Assembly (NCBI GenBank): GCA_016865015.1
Contig: CP018226.1
Coordinates: 2,883,001-2,947,000 of the forward strand
Reading direction: 5' to 3'
Source of the DNA: Rhizobiales bacterium IMCC20636
Lineage (GTDB): Bacteria; Pseudomonadota; Alphaproteobacteria; Rhizobiales; GCA-2746425
Length of the DNA: 64,000 nucleotides
The position numbers were made by a program, and so were the translations under genes. Every line of letters begins with the position of its first letter. Position 1 is the stretch's first letter. Below, one piece after another: positions 15,717-25,621 of the stretch. Below the pieces are notes generated by a model. It was not told where the DNA came from, made no database searches, and worked only from the letters and a program-made list of their open reading frames with translations.

Positions 15717-17624
15717 TCAGGCTTGCGCTTTGCGCCGGGCTCCATCCCACACCTGGCAAAGGCGGTTGTATCGCGTTGCCATTTCAGCAACAGCATCGTC
15801 GTCCGACAACGCCGATTTGAACCATTGTCGTGCAACATCTGCAAAGATGGTTCGACCGACTGCAAAGCCTTTCACCAATGGGTAAGATGCAGCGATGGAA
15901 AAGCTTTCGGACAGTTCGGCTTCCGGCGCATCCAGCCCAAGGACAACAATGCCTCGAACGTGTGGGTCATGTTCCTGAATGGCGTTGCAGGTTGCAGTCC
16001 ATGCCTGGGTGCTGCGCATTGGTTCCAGTTTCCACCAATCTGGATATACACCCAGTTGATAAAACCGCTGAATAATCTGCGCCGTTGTGTCATCGGTGAC
16101 AGGCCCAACCTTTGACGGGATGACCTCCAGCAAAAACTCAAGATTGTTGCGCCGTGCGGCCTCCGCCAGTCGCAATACGTTGGCTTCCTGCTCGGCTTTC
16201 ATGGCTGCATCATCATCGGGATGATAGAAACACAGGACCTTCACCACCTGCTCACGCGGCCATTCGCTCAGAGCAGAGCCAAAATCCAAACCCATTTCGG
16301 CTTCAAGTTGAAGGGGGCGCGATCCCGGCAATTCCACCGGCCTGCCGACCCACAGGCCCGACCCGGTTGCGGCATACAGCGCATTACGGCCCAGACGATG
16401 GTCGCACAGAACGCCATATCCGTGGCGACCTTCTGCCACCTTGTGGGCAGCCCGCAGGCAAAGTTCCTTGAACGGTTCGATCAATGCGTCATCGGCACCG
16501 GCCTCGGCCGCAATATCTTCCAGTTGAGACCGGTGATCAAAGGCAAAAACGCGCAGTTCCTGCCAGTCTCCCACACGGTTGGTTGACCAGTGGATTTGCT
16601 CCAGTGCCTGATCATGGCGTAATGCCGGGTTCTTGACGCCTCTGGAAAAGAAGAACTGAAGCTCCTCCCAACTGGGGTAGGCTGGTGCGCAGCCATGGCG
16701 GGACACCGCAAAAGCGCCACAGGCATTGGCGTATTTCAATGTGGTTGGCCAGTCTTCACCGGTCAGCCAGCCTTTCAGCAGGCCGGACATGAAACCATCG
16801 CCCGCACCCAGAACATTGAACACCTCAATCGGGAACCCTGGACCGGACAGACCATCATCGAGACTGTCTGCAATCTCTCCATCAAAGGCAACGGCACCCA
16901 TTGGGCCGCGCTTGCAAATCAGGGTCGCGGCACTGTTCTGACGAACGGCGCGCAGCGCAGCCAGCGTGTCTGTTGTACCACCAGCAATGTGAAACTCTTC
17001 TTCAGTACCCACAATGACATCGAACAGATGCAGAGTGGACATCAATTTCTGCGTCACCTTGTCAGAAGCGACAAATCGGCTTTCTCCATCTCCGTGACCG
17101 GCCACGCCCCACAAATTTGGGCGGTAATCGATATCCAGAGCGGTTTTCAGCCCCTTTTCACGGGCTATTCGCAGCGCCTTGAGCACTGCAGCCTCGGTAG
17201 AGGCGTTCGAAAGATGCGTTCCGGTCACTGTGACACAACGCGACTGAGCGATGAAATCAGGATCTATGTCATCTTCGCACAGAGCCATATCCGCGCAATC
17301 TTCGCGATAGAAAATCAGTGGAAACTGTTCCTGATCACGAATGCCGAGAAGCACAAGAGCGGTCAGACGCTTCGGATCGGTGACGATGCCACTGGTTTCA
17401 ACGCCTTCACTGACAAGGGTCTCGCGAATGAAGCGCCCCATATGTTCATCACCAACCCGGGTGATGAGCGCGGATTTGAGACCCAGCCGTGCAGTGCCGA
17501 CAGCCATGTTGGTTGGCGAACCGCCAACATATTTGTTGAAGGATCGCATATCCTCCAGACGTCCACCGACCTGCGCGCCATACAGATCCACCGACGAGCG
17601 CCCAATTGTGATGACGTCCAGCAT
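15717..17624 (-). CDS. iolC: 5-dehydro-2-deoxygluconokinase fused to DUF2090 aldolase-like domain
   Basis: Phosphorylates 5-dehydro-2-deoxygluconate; the fused domain probably performs or assists the following aldol cleavage (IolJ step). The 635-residue protein has an N-terminal PfkB kinase (about 1-320) with the VGGSPTNMAVGTARLG substrate region near 33-48 and the GAGDGFMSGLLKGW signature near 273-286. A DUF2090 domain follows from about 325 to the end, beginning ALEQIHWSTNRVGDWQELRV. This two-domain form is usual in Rhizobiales and other proteobacteria. It is the first gene of the iol operon in the window; the gene upstream is haem A synthase on the same strand, 98 bp away. Confidence 0.95.
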   Translation of the reverse strand: MLDVITIGRSSVDLYGAQVGGRLEDMRSFNKYVGGSPTNMAVGTARLGLKSALITRVGDEHMGRFIRETLVSEGVETSGIVTDPKRLTALVLLGIRDQEQFPLIFYREDCADMALCEDDIDPDFIAQSRCVTVTGTHLSNASTEAAVLKALRIAREKGLKTALDIDYRPNLWGVAGHGDGESRFVASDKVTQKLMSTLHLFDVIVGTEEEFHIAGGTTDTLAALRAVRQNSAATLICKRGPMGAVAFDGEIADSLDDGLSGPGFPIEVFNVLGAGDGFMSGLLKGWLTGEDWPTTLKYANACGAFAVSRHGCAPAYPSWEELQFFFSRGVKNPALRHDQALEQIHWSTNRVGDWQELRVFAFDHRSQLEDIAAEAGADDALIEPFKELCLRAAHKVAEGRHGYGVLCDHRLGRNALYAATGSGLWVGRPVELPGSRPLQLEAEMGLDFGSALSEWPREQVVKVLCFYHPDDDAAMKAEQEANVLRLAEAARRNNLEFLLEVIPSKVGPVTDDTTAQIIQRFYQLGVYPDWWKLEPMRSTQAWTATCNAIQEHDPHVRGIVVLGLDAPEAELSESFSIAASYPLVKGFAVGRTIFADVARQWFKSALSDDDAVAEMATRYNRLCQVWDGARRKAQA

Positions 17625-17722
17625 TGTCCATTCCCCCTGAGTTCACACACAGCTAAAACATCAAGCCATTGATTTCCTACATCGCATTTGAGATGAATCC
17701 CTCAAGAACGACCAACTTCACC

Positions 17723-18790
17723 TTATCTGGCGAGCCGCATATTCTGGCAATGCAGCACAGTTACAGCCAGCACGACGACTGCAAACCCCTGATGCAGGGC
17801 ACCTGCCCAAAGTGGCACGACCAACAACAGGGTCACAATGCCAATCAGAGCCTGCATGACAATTGCGAGCAATACGATCACAGAGGTGGCCGTTGCTATG
17901 CCCTTCTCGTTGCGTGCCAACTGAAATCCGTGAAAACCGGCCAGAGCCAGGATCACATAGGCCAGCATCCGATGGTTGAACTGTACGGTGGTAATGTTCT
18001 CAAACAGATTTATCAGCCCACCGGGCGCGTCTGACAGGAGGCCTTGTGGAATGAACTCGCCATCCATCAAAGGCCATGTATTATACGTCAGGCCTGCATC
18101 CAGCCCGGCCACAAGCCCGCCGGCAAAAAGCTGGAGAAACAACAGGGCGATGAGAATTCTCGATGTGGTGAAACTGCCAGCCGCCACGGTTTGATAGCGT
18201 GCAGCAGCTTGCGGACTTCGCAGCCCCCGCGCCACCCAAAGGGTCGCCGCAAAGATGAAGAAGGCCAATGTCAGATGAGTGGCCAGCCGATACTGGCTGA
18301 CGTCCACGCGCTCGGACAGGCCAGAATAGACCATCCACCAACCAACGACGCCCTGCAGACCACCAAGGACGAACAGTGCCAGCAATTTCGGGTACAGCGA
18401 TCTGGGTATTTCACGCCGGACGGCAAACCAGATAAAAGGCAGCAGATAGACCACACCGATGAAGCGTCCGAAGAAGCGGTGTCCCCATTCCCACCAGTAA
18501 ATGAACTGGAACTCAGCCAGCGACATGCCTTTGTTCTGCAACTGATACTCTGGAATTTGGCGATATTTTTCGAACTCCTGAAGCCAGTGTGCCTCGCTGA
18601 GTGGAGGAATTGCGCCCAACAAGGGCTTCCATTCCGTGATCGACAGTCCGGAATCGGTCAATCGTGTCACACCACCTATGATGACCATGATGAAGACCAG
18701 AAAGCAGATCAGATAGAGCCACAGTCGAATGGCCGTCAGATTATCGGCCTCCGACTGCTCGAAAGGTGTGTTCAACGCAGAAGACGTCAT
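17723..18790 (-). CDS. ctaA: Haem A synthase, COX15/CtaA type 2
   Basis: Inner-membrane enzyme that oxidises the methyl group of haem O to make haem A for cytochrome aa3 oxidase. The 355-residue protein has about eight hydrophobic segments and the COX15 landmarks: GGVTRLTDSGLSITEWKP (about 36-53), EFQFIYWWEWGHRFFGRFIG (about 96-115) with its haem-ligand His, and NHRML (about 257-261) in the second half. Length fits the alphaproteobacterial type. The ATG at 18790 is chosen as the natural N-terminus before the first membrane segment; the in-frame upstream extension is Cys/His-rich and not conserved-looking. No other oxidase gene is nearby. Confidence 0.95.
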   Translation of the reverse strand: MTSSALNTPFEQSEADNLTAIRLWLYLICFLVFIMVIIGGVTRLTDSGLSITEWKPLLGAIPPLSEAHWLQEFEKYRQIPEYQLQNKGMSLAEFQFIYWWEWGHRFFGRFIGVVYLLPFIWFAVRREIPRSLYPKLLALFVLGGLQGVVGWWMVYSGLSERVDVSQYRLATHLTLAFFIFAATLWVARGLRSPQAAARYQTVAAGSFTTSRILIALLFLQLFAGGLVAGLDAGLTYNTWPLMDGEFIPQGLLSDAPGGLINLFENITTVQFNHRMLAYVILALAGFHGFQLARNEKGIATATSVIVLLAIVMQALIGIVTLLLVVPLWAGALHQGFAVVVLAVTVLHCQNMRLAR

Positions 18791-18948
18791 ATGCAATAGC
18801 CTGTTATGGATGTGATGGGTAAGTATCGCGCAACAAAGCTGATGACAAGGGTGGTCCACTCCTGAAATGCGCTTGCCAGGGGTGGCGGATTGACGCCTTG
18901 CGCGCTAGTTAATGGATTAGTCAAAACCACATAGTTGCGGAACAGATT

Positions 18949-19164
18949 TTGCCAAAGCGCCTTCGAAAACTGCTCGGAACCCTCGTGCTGGTCACCTATG
19001 TGATCGTGTATTGCCTGCTCGTGATGAAACTTGCATCAGCAACTCTCCCAAATATCGGCGGCTGGGGGCATCTCGGATTTTACGTGTTCTTCGGGCTGAT
19101 CTGGGTTGTTCCGGCGGCAATCATTGTCTGGTGGATGCAGCGCCCCGATATACAGAGAAAGTAA
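18949..19164 (+). CDS. DUF2842 small membrane protein
   Basis: A 71-residue protein with two hydrophobic segments (about 8-28 and 42-62) and a basic N-terminus (KRLRKLLG), matching the DUF2842 family common in alphaproteobacteria; function unknown. No ATG fits the conserved N-terminus, so the TTG at 18949 is the best start, with only a weak purine stretch (GCGGAACAG) before it. It is divergent from haem A synthase and convergent with the deacetylase gene, whose stop lies 16 bp beyond its own. Confidence 0.75.
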   Translation: MPKRLRKLLGTLVLVTYVIVYCLLVMKLASATLPNIGGWGHLGFYVFFGLIWVVPAAIIVWWMQRPDIQRK

Positions 19165-19165
19165 A

Positions 19166-19180
19166 AGCGCGTCGCGCGCT
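19166..19180 (-). terminator. Short hairpin terminator after polysaccharide deacetylase gene
   Basis: A 6-bp all-GC/AT-closed stem (19166-19171 with 19175-19180) and 3-nt loop abut the deacetylase stop codon. On the minus strand it is followed by TTTTAC. It is short but well placed to end the exopolysaccharide minus-strand transcript. Confidence 0.5.
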
Positions 19181-20223
19181 CAGATGTCTGCTGGCGTTGC
19201 GAAGAACGGTGCGCCGCTCAACAAGGCACGCAGGACCCGAAAATCCTGAAAATGCCCGTTCACTGACAGCCTTGGCAGCGCAAGCAGATTATCCCGCCCC
19301 CCGCCTTTCAGCATTCCGCCACGTGTGGTGACAGCTGTTGAAAACCCAAGCGTATCAGCCTGGTTGAACGTGTGTGCATCAGCTGCAGCCTTGTATCCAT
19401 AGGGGTAGGCTAGATGATTTGGGTATTGACCCAGTTCATCTTCAAGACGTTCTGCGCCCGACACAATTTCGCTCGACACTTGTCGCGGAGACAGGCGTGC
19501 CAGCATGGGATGGCTTGCTGTATGAGTGCCAATGGTTGCCAGAGGACTGTCCGCCAGATCTTCCAGCTGATCCCAACTCAGGAAGTTTTCGTCCATGAAC
19601 GCGTCCGTCGGTAAATTATTATCTAAGGCCAAATCTTGAATTTTCTGCTGCTTGTCCATTTCCGGCCCGGATTGGAACTGCCGCGCAAGGCGCTTAAAGG
19701 TCTCATTCTTCTGTTGAAGCGATCCGACTATTTCAGCTTCGCTTCCCCCGACAGAACGTGCATCGACCACAGCGTGCAGTGCTATGACCTCTTCCAGTAT
19801 CATCCACCAAGGCAGAGCAGTACGATCAAGAAAACCCGAAGTGGCGAAGACCGTAAAGGGGCAGTTATTGTTTTCAAACACATCCAGCGCATATGTCAGA
19901 TTGTCGAGTGATGCATCATCCAGTGTTACAGCAACAAAGCGGGATGAGGCCCGAGCAGCCAGTCGTTCAGGCACCTCGTCCATTGGGATAAAATCAACGC
20001 CCAGACCACGCAAACGGTACAATGCTTCGTCGAGAAAATCCGGCGTGACTTCAAGATGGTCATTGGGTTGAAATAGCCGGGGTCCGCGCGGACGGACACG
20101 ATGCAGCATCAATATTGCACCGCGACCGCCTGTGAACGGTTCCAGAACACGCGCAAGCCCTGTCGATGCAAAAGTCATCAGTGCATATTTTATGAGCTGT
20201 CGTTTCAGCATCTTCGCGTTCAC
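19180..20223 (-). CDS. Polysaccharide deacetylase family protein (carbohydrate esterase 4)
   Basis: A 347-residue NodB-like deacetylase, expected to remove N- or O-acetyl groups from a surface polysaccharide. The catalytic/metal Asp pair is in VTLDDAS (about residues 98-104; the usual form is TFDDG), and the two metal-binding histidines are in GTHTASHPML (about 228-237). The C-terminal motif AYPYGYKAAAD near 272-282 is also typical. No signal peptide is convincing. The GTG start overlaps the stop of the chain-length gene (GTGA), so translation is coupled; an ATG four codons later is an alternative. A cytoplasmic or membrane-edge role on lipid-linked sugars is inferred from context. Confidence 0.88.
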   Translation of the reverse strand: MNAKMLKRQLIKYALMTFASTGLARVLEPFTGGRGAILMLHRVRPRGPRLFQPNDHLEVTPDFLDEALYRLRGLGVDFIPMDEVPERLAARASSRFVAVTLDDASLDNLTYALDVFENNNCPFTVFATSGFLDRTALPWWMILEEVIALHAVVDARSVGGSEAEIVGSLQQKNETFKRLARQFQSGPEMDKQQKIQDLALDNNLPTDAFMDENFLSWDQLEDLADSPLATIGTHTASHPMLARLSPRQVSSEIVSGAERLEDELGQYPNHLAYPYGYKAAADAHTFNQADTLGFSTAVTTRGGMLKGGGRDNLLALPRLSVNGHFQDFRVLRALLSGAPFFATPADI

Positions 20224-21725
20224 GCAGCCATTTTTCGCGTTGGCGGTCTTGTATCTTCGTATCTTCTCCGGGTTTTTTGCTCCGCAGGCAACACATCCGA
20301 TTTTCCCTGCGGGACACCAAGTGCCCGACCGGACAGCAATTCTCGCAAGACTATGATGGCAAGGCTGAGCAGCAACGCCACCAATGCGGCGCCAGTAACC
20401 AGCATGCTGGCTTTAGGCCCAGATGGTTGCAGCGGCGGTGATGCAGTCTCAATCATCCGGGCTTCAGCCGGTTGCCCGCCCGATCCTTCCCGTGCCAGCA
20501 GCGTGCGGTATTGTGACAACAGTGTTTCCAGCAACTCCCGCTCTGCGCGCGCTTCACGTTCCAGCGCTCGCAATTCAACTTCGTTTTGCTGAGCTGTACC
20601 GGTTTCCAGCTTCTGTGCAGTCAATAACTGGCCGAGTTCCACAACTTCCTGCTGAGCTCGATCGGCTTCCTGCTGGAGGCCGGTCAATACGGTACGCGCT
20701 TCGCGTGCTATCTGCTGATCCAGTTTGGATCGCTGGTCGATGAGCGCACGCAAACGTGGGTGCCGCGGCAAAAGATCAGCTGACAAATCAGCAATCTGAG
20801 CTTCAAGCGTTGCGCGTGACTGCCTCAAGGCCTGGATCAGCGGCTGGTTGGCAATTGTCGGTGAAGTCAACAGTTTTTCGACATTTCCATTGGCCTGCTC
20901 TACGACGCGCTCCAAACCTTTCAAAGCACTCAGGGACTGTCCTTCCCGGGCACGTGCATCAACAAGGCTCTGGGACAAGGACGCCAATTGCTGTTGCGGC
21001 AAGGTTGTGTCGGTGGCTGTGGCAAACAGCCCTGCCCGACTGCGGAACTGCTCAGCACTGGTTTCAGCAGCTACCACCTTGTTGCGCAGTATGGAAATCT
21101 CATTTTCCAGCCAGAGCCGTGCTTTGCTGGTTGCGGTTTGCTTTGCCGCTCGTTCCGTTCGCAGAAACTCCTCAAGGACTTCATTGGCAATTGCGGCCGC
21201 CAGAACGGGATCCTTGCTCTCAAACTCAACGAATATCACACGGGAAACATCAATTGGATAAACCGTAAGGCGGTCATGAAATTCATTCAGGACATAATCT
21301 ACCGTGCGCTCTGGCTGAGACTGTGTGTTCTCCAGAAAGGAAAGCAAACCGCCATCGCTATCAGGGTCCGGACGAAATTCGGGGACATCTGCCAGACCCA
21401 TCCGGTTGACAACTGAGCGTGCGAGATCGCGTGATCGGATCAGTTGGACTTTGGAGTTGATCGCTTCTGCACTCAAGCGCAAGGAGGCATCCGGAGCCGC
21501 ACCGTCAGGCCCGGACTGGATGCCCGAAATCTCGGGAATTTCTATCAAGACCGACGCTGTCGCCCGATAGACCGGGTCCTGCTTCGACAGATAATAGAAA
21601 GTGCCAGCAGCCACAAGCAATGCAAGCGGCACTGCCCATAGGCAAGCCCACAAGATCGCACGCAACAGAATGTAAATATCTAAAACCGGCTCATCTGAAC
21701 CTGACCGATCTGATTTCTGGCTCAT
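20220..21725 (-). CDS. Exopolysaccharide chain-length regulator (Wzz/GumC family)
   Basis: A 501-residue polysaccharide co-polymerase that sets chain length and links polymerisation to export. An N-terminal membrane segment lies at about 21-45 (LLRAILWACLWAVPLALLVAAG) and a C-terminal one at about 440-460. Between them is a long periplasmic region with heavy coiled-coil character (about 190-420, rich in Leu, Ala, Gln, Arg). There is no C-terminal tyrosine-kinase domain, so it is of the kinase-less type and no separate kinase is seen in the cassette. The ATG at 21725 follows the conserved start; the in-frame extension upstream lacks a ribosome site. It is divergent from the export lipoprotein gene at 21894. 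Confidence 0.9.
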   Translation of the reverse strand: MSQKSDRSGSDEPVLDIYILLRAILWACLWAVPLALLVAAGTFYYLSKQDPVYRATASVLIEIPEISGIQSGPDGAAPDASLRLSAEAINSKVQLIRSRDLARSVVNRMGLADVPEFRPDPDSDGGLLSFLENTQSQPERTVDYVLNEFHDRLTVYPIDVSRVIFVEFESKDPVLAAAIANEVLEEFLRTERAAKQTATSKARLWLENEISILRNKVVAAETSAEQFRSRAGLFATATDTTLPQQQLASLSQSLVDARAREGQSLSALKGLERVVEQANGNVEKLLTSPTIANQPLIQALRQSRATLEAQIADLSADLLPRHPRLRALIDQRSKLDQQIAREARTVLTGLQQEADRAQQEVVELGQLLTAQKLETGTAQQNEVELRALEREARAERELLETLLSQYRTLLAREGSGGQPAEARMIETASPPLQPSGPKASMLVTGAALVALLLSLAIIVLRELLSGRALGVPQGKSDVLPAEQKTRRRYEDTRPPTRKMAA

Positions 21726-21893
21726 GGCAAAACTACTGAACATACAATGAACGGAACACTCACCATGACAGACGGAGGTAACAGCGAAGTTAATGCGCGG
21801 CATTTTCCAAAAACAGCCTTATTCAGCTTTGTTTAACCGTATTCTGCAATATTCGATTAATAACTTTCAAAATGTATTCAGGATTGAAGAGAC

Positions 21894-22475
21894 ATGCGCC
21901 GCATCGTATTTTCCAAGGCATTAGGTATTGCGTTACTGGTCTTGACTGTAGCAGGTTGCGCCCGTGAATTGCCCAGACATGACCCCGTGCTGGCGACACC
22001 AGCGCTCAACGCATATCAGTTGGATACCGGAGATCGTGTCAGGATCGTGGTATTTGAACAAGATTCCCTGACTGGAACTTATGAGGTCAGTTCAACCGGC
22101 AAAATCATGATGCCGTTGATTGGCGAAGTTGAAGCTCGTGGAAGCACGATACAGAGCCTGGCGCGCTCGGTGCGCGGAAAACTTGCCAGTGGGTTCCTTC
22201 GTGATCCTGACGTAAGTGCGGAACTGACGACGTCCCGGCCATTTTACATTCATGGCGAAGTTACACGATCTGGTGCCTATGCCTTTGCACCTGGCATGAC
22301 CATGGAACGTGGTATCGCTCTTGCCGGAGGCCTTACCCAAAGAGCAGACCCAACAGTTTTTGCGGTAGATCGTCTTGATGGAACTTCAAACCAGACACCC
22401 GTGACACAATATCTGGGGCTGCGGGATGCGGTTTTGCCAGGCGACACGATTTACGTTCGCGAGCGATTGTTCTGA
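21894..22475 (+). CDS. Polysaccharide export lipoprotein (Wza/ExoF family)
   Basis: A 193-residue outer-membrane or periplasmic polysaccharide export protein. A lipoprotein signal ends in the lipobox VAGC with Cys22. The Poly_export domain follows (YQLDTGDRVRIVVFEQDSLTG, about 41-61) and then a SLBB-like segment (RPFYIHGEVTRSGAYAFAPG, about 116-135). It is shorter than full Wza (about 380), having a single SLBB repeat, which is common in Rhizobiales. GAAGAGAC is immediately before the ATG. It is 168 bp from the divergent chain-length gene and 27 bp before the initiating transferase gene. Confidence 0.9.
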   Translation: MRRIVFSKALGIALLVLTVAGCARELPRHDPVLATPALNAYQLDTGDRVRIVVFEQDSLTGTYEVSSTGKIMMPLIGEVEARGSTIQSLARSVRGKLASGFLRDPDVSAELTTSRPFYIHGEVTRSGAYAFAPGMTMERGIALAGGLTQRADPTVFAVDRLDGTSNQTPVTQYLGLRDAVLPGDTIYVRERLF

Positions 22476-22502
22476 CCAGCTAGTTAAGGGTTGAAAAGCG
22501 TA

Positions 22503-24107
22503 ATGTCTGATCAGTCGTCCGATCCGATCAACGAATCCAACATGCCGCGGGAACAGGCTGTTGCCCGCATGATGAAACGTCTCATCGATGCCACGGCTTC
22601 TGACGATCTCAAAGGCATTGAATCGGGGGAACTGGGCGACGAAGCGCGGCGGGTTGCCTCTCAGCTGACCGACGACAACGTATCTCCCCGTGTTCTGACA
22701 GGGCTTGTTCGCCTGATGGACTTCTTGCTGATTACAGCACTGGGTTACATCATTTTTCTGATTTATGTTCGTCCTCTGGAACAGCTCAACGGCGTTGGGT
22801 TGGGAAGTGGAATCGATATCCGCTATGCGCTGATTGCTGCCTGCGGGGGCGTTCTGGCCGTCATTTTTATTCAGGCCGCTGATGGTTACGGAATTATCAC
22901 ACTACGACAGATGTCCCGGCAATTGGGACGGATCCTGGCTGCATGGACTTTCGTGTTCCTGGTCTTTGCAATTACGGCTTTCTTCTTCAAACAGAGTGAA
23001 AGCCTGTCCCGGGTTTGGTTCGGCGCCTGGTTTCTGTCCGGTGCCGTCATTCTGACGCTGACCCGGATCGTCATATCGCGCTATATCCGCAAATTATTTC
23101 AGGATGGGCGGCTGCAACGCAGGGCCATCCTTGTGGGTGGCGGAGAACGGGCTGCAGAACTCATCCGCTCGCTGGAAAGCCAGCCCGATCAGGATTTGCA
23201 AATCTGTGGAATCTTTGATGACAGAGATGACGACCGGTCACCCTCGGTGTTGATGGGCTATCCCAAACTCGGGACCTTTGCTGATCTGATTGTATTTGGG
23301 CGCATCTGCAAGATCGATATGTTGGTCGTCACCTTTCCGCTAACGGCCGAGGGTCGCGTGGCTGACATGTTGAAGGATCTTTGGGTTCTGCCGGTGGATA
23401 TCCGGTTGAGTGCCCATGGCAACAAGTTGAATCTGAGGCCCCGGTCCTACTCCTATGTCGGTGCAGTCCCATTTCTCGACATTGTTGATAAACCGCTCGC
23501 GGACTGGGACTATTTCAAGAAGCGCGCCTTTGATCTGTTCTTCGCCTCTCTCGCTCTCATCGTCCTGTCACCTGTCATGCTGCTGGTCGCTCTTGCGGTG
23601 CGGCTCGACAGTCCCGGTCCGGTGTTTTTCCGCCAGACCAGATATGGTTTCAACAATGAGAAAATCTCGGTGTTGAAATTCCGTTCCATGTATCATCACA
23701 TGGCCGACCCCACGGCCAAGAATGTTGTCACACGTCATGACCCAAGGGTAACCCGTGTCGGGCGTTTCATCCGGAAGTCAAGTCTCGATGAACTGCCACA
23801 GTTTCTGAACGTTCTGCGCGGTGAACTGTCGCTGATTGGTCCACGCCCCCATGCCGTGCACGCCCATACCGAAAATCGCCCCTGGGAAGCTGTTGTGGAT
23901 GGGTATTTTGCCCGCCATCGTGTCAAACCCGGCATTTCCGGCTGGGCTCAGATTCATGGTCTGCGCGGTGAAATCCGTAACAAGGAAATGATCCAGAAGA
24001 GAGTGGAACTCGATCTTTATTATATTGAGAATTGGTCAATTATGCTGGATCTGTACATACTATTCATGACGCCATTTAAAATTCTCAATACACGCAACTC
24101 CTATTAG
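22503..24107 (+). CDS. Undecaprenyl-phosphate sugar phosphotransferase (WcaJ/ExoY type)
   Basis: Initiates repeat-unit assembly by moving a sugar phosphate, probably glucose-1-P, from a UDP-sugar to undecaprenyl phosphate. The 534-residue protein has four N-terminal membrane segments (about 70-190), a CoA_binding-like nucleotide-binding domain ([20 protein letters not shown], about 202-221), a further hydrophobic segment near 350, and the bacterial sugar transferase domain. That domain carries [28 protein letters not shown] and [20 protein letters not shown]. The ATG at 22503 is preferred to a TTG four codons earlier. It is the only glycosyl-type transferase in this cassette; later glycosyltransferases must be elsewhere. 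Confidence 0.93.
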   Translation: MSDQSSDPINESNMPREQAVARMMKRLIDATASDDLKGIESGELGDEARRVASQLTDDNVSPRVLTGLVRLMDFLLITALGYIIFLIYVRPLEQLNGVGLGSGIDIRYALIAACGGVLAVIFIQAADGYGIITLRQMSRQLGRILAAWTFVFLVFAITAFFFKQSESLSRVWFGAWFLSGAVILTLTRIVISRYIRKLFQDGRLQRRAILVGGGERAAELIRSLESQPDQDLQICGIFDDRDDDRSPSVLMGYPKLGTFADLIVFGRICKIDMLVVTFPLTAEGRVADMLKDLWVLPVDIRLSAHGNKLNLRPRSYSYVGAVPFLDIVDKPLADWDYFKKRAFDLFFASLALIVLSPVMLLVALAVRLDSPGPVFFRQTRYGFNNEKISVLKFRSMYHHMADPTAKNVVTRHDPRVTRVGRFIRKSSLDELPQFLNVLRGELSLIGPRPHAVHAHTENRPWEAVVDGYFARHRVKPGISGWAQIHGLRGEIRNKEMIQKRVELDLYYIENWSIMLDLYILFMTPFKILNTRNSY

Positions 24108-24114
24108 CCCGGCA

Positions 24115-25344
24115 ATGGAAACAGCTGTTTACCAACCAGGAACCATATCAACCCGCATTCTTGGCGCTGTGTTTCTGTGGCTGTTTGTGTTTTCGGGCGG
24201 TTTTGTATTTCGTGAACCTGCACCATACGAATTATTCGCGGTTGTGCTGATACCGTTCTGGTTTCTCGCAGGGCTTCCCCTGCCGCGTCAGATAGCACCT
24301 CTCTTCGTTTTGCTGACGCTGTATCTGGTTGGCGGGATCATCGGCCTCAGTCAGGTCAAATTTCTTGATGATGCCCCCATGTTTGTGGCCGTCACCGGAT
24401 TTCTGGCCCTAACCTCCTGGTTCTTTGCCTGCCTGATTGCAGAAGACCATCGGCGATTGAAGCTCATTACCAACGCCTATCTTGCAGGTGCCTGCTTCAC
24501 AATCATTCTGGGGTTGATCGGATATTTCCGCCTTGTGCCAGGCGCTTTCGATCTGTTTACGCTGTATGGACGTGCCTCTGGTGGATTTGAAGATCCCAAT
24601 GTCTTTGGACCTTTCCTGATCCTGCCACTGGGCTTGCTGTTTTACAGCATTCTCAATCGCGAGGAAGGCAGCAGCATTCTCCGCATCTTCTTCATGTCGT
24701 TCTTGCTGCTCGGAATTTTCATGAGTTTTTCGAGAGCCAGCTGGGGTCTTGCTGCGTTTACACTGGCAAGCATTTTTCTTTTGAGCCTGATAAACACCAG
24801 AAGCTCTGGCGATCGACTGCGTATGGTTATCTTGCTGTTCGTCGCCTTGTTTGCAGGGTTTATCTTGCTGCTCATCGCACTTTCAATTGATCAAGTATCT
24901 TCCCTGTTTGCCGAACGGGCACAAATTGTTCAAAATTACGATGGCGGCCGTCTCGGTCGGTTTGCACGCCATGCCTTTGGTTTTCGGCTTGTGGCTGAAC
25001 GGCCCCTGGGGCTTGGTGCGCTCGAATTTGGCAAACACTACATCAATGGTGACCCGCATAACATCTGGCTGAAAAGCTTCACAGCATATGGCTGGCTGGG
25101 TGGTTTTTGCTATCCAATTCTCGTGGTCTGGACCATTGCCAAGACCGTGCCACTGCTGTTCAAGCCAAGACCATGGCAACCAGTGTTGATTGTGAGTTTT
25201 GTTGTCTTTCTCGGGCATCAGATCGTCGGCATCGTGATCGATATTGACCACTGGCGGCATTATTTTCTTTTGTTAGGGCTGATTTGGGGGATGATTGCCG
25301 CAGAGGCGAAATGGTCCGCCGACCACAAACACCAGGAAGCTTGA
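24115..25344 (+). CDS. O-antigen ligase-like polymerase (Wzy/WaaL family)
   Basis: A 409-residue membrane protein with about ten to twelve hydrophobic segments and the Wzy_C/O-antigen ligase domain. The larger periplasmic loop carries RFARHAFGFRLVAERPLGLG (about 281-300) and GDPHNIWLKSFTAYGWLGGF (about 311-330), with the conserved His in the latter. In a cassette with a chain-length regulator it is most likely the repeat-unit polymerase, though ligase is possible. It starts 8 bp after the phosphotransferase gene and is the last gene of the plus-strand cassette, next to tRNA-Pro. Confidence 0.85.
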   Translation: METAVYQPGTISTRILGAVFLWLFVFSGGFVFREPAPYELFAVVLIPFWFLAGLPLPRQIAPLFVLLTLYLVGGIIGLSQVKFLDDAPMFVAVTGFLALTSWFFACLIAEDHRRLKLITNAYLAGACFTIILGLIGYFRLVPGAFDLFTLYGRASGGFEDPNVFGPFLILPLGLLFYSILNREEGSSILRIFFMSFLLLGIFMSFSRASWGLAAFTLASIFLLSLINTRSSGDRLRMVILLFVALFAGFILLLIALSIDQVSSLFAERAQIVQNYDGGRLGRFARHAFGFRLVAERPLGLGALEFGKHYINGDPHNIWLKSFTAYGWLGGFCYPILVVWTIAKTVPLLFKPRPWQPVLIVSFVVFLGHQIVGIVIDIDHWRHYFLLLGLIWGMIAAEAKWSADHKHQEA

Positions 25345-25399
25345 GCGGGGCTTTGCTGCAAGCTGCTATCTATGTCTCCGGGTCGGACACAGTAAAAAA

Positions 25400-25476
<77 letters not shown>

Positions 25477-25621
25477 ACTGAAATTTGTATAACGATGCGC
25501 GAAGAGCAACGCAAGCCACCAATCTCACACCGGTTTCGATTGAGACTTTTTTTTGCCAATTGCCATTCTGGGGCTGATTTCAATCAAGAGGTTCAGGTCA
25601 GGCGGGAGATTGAGTTCAGGT

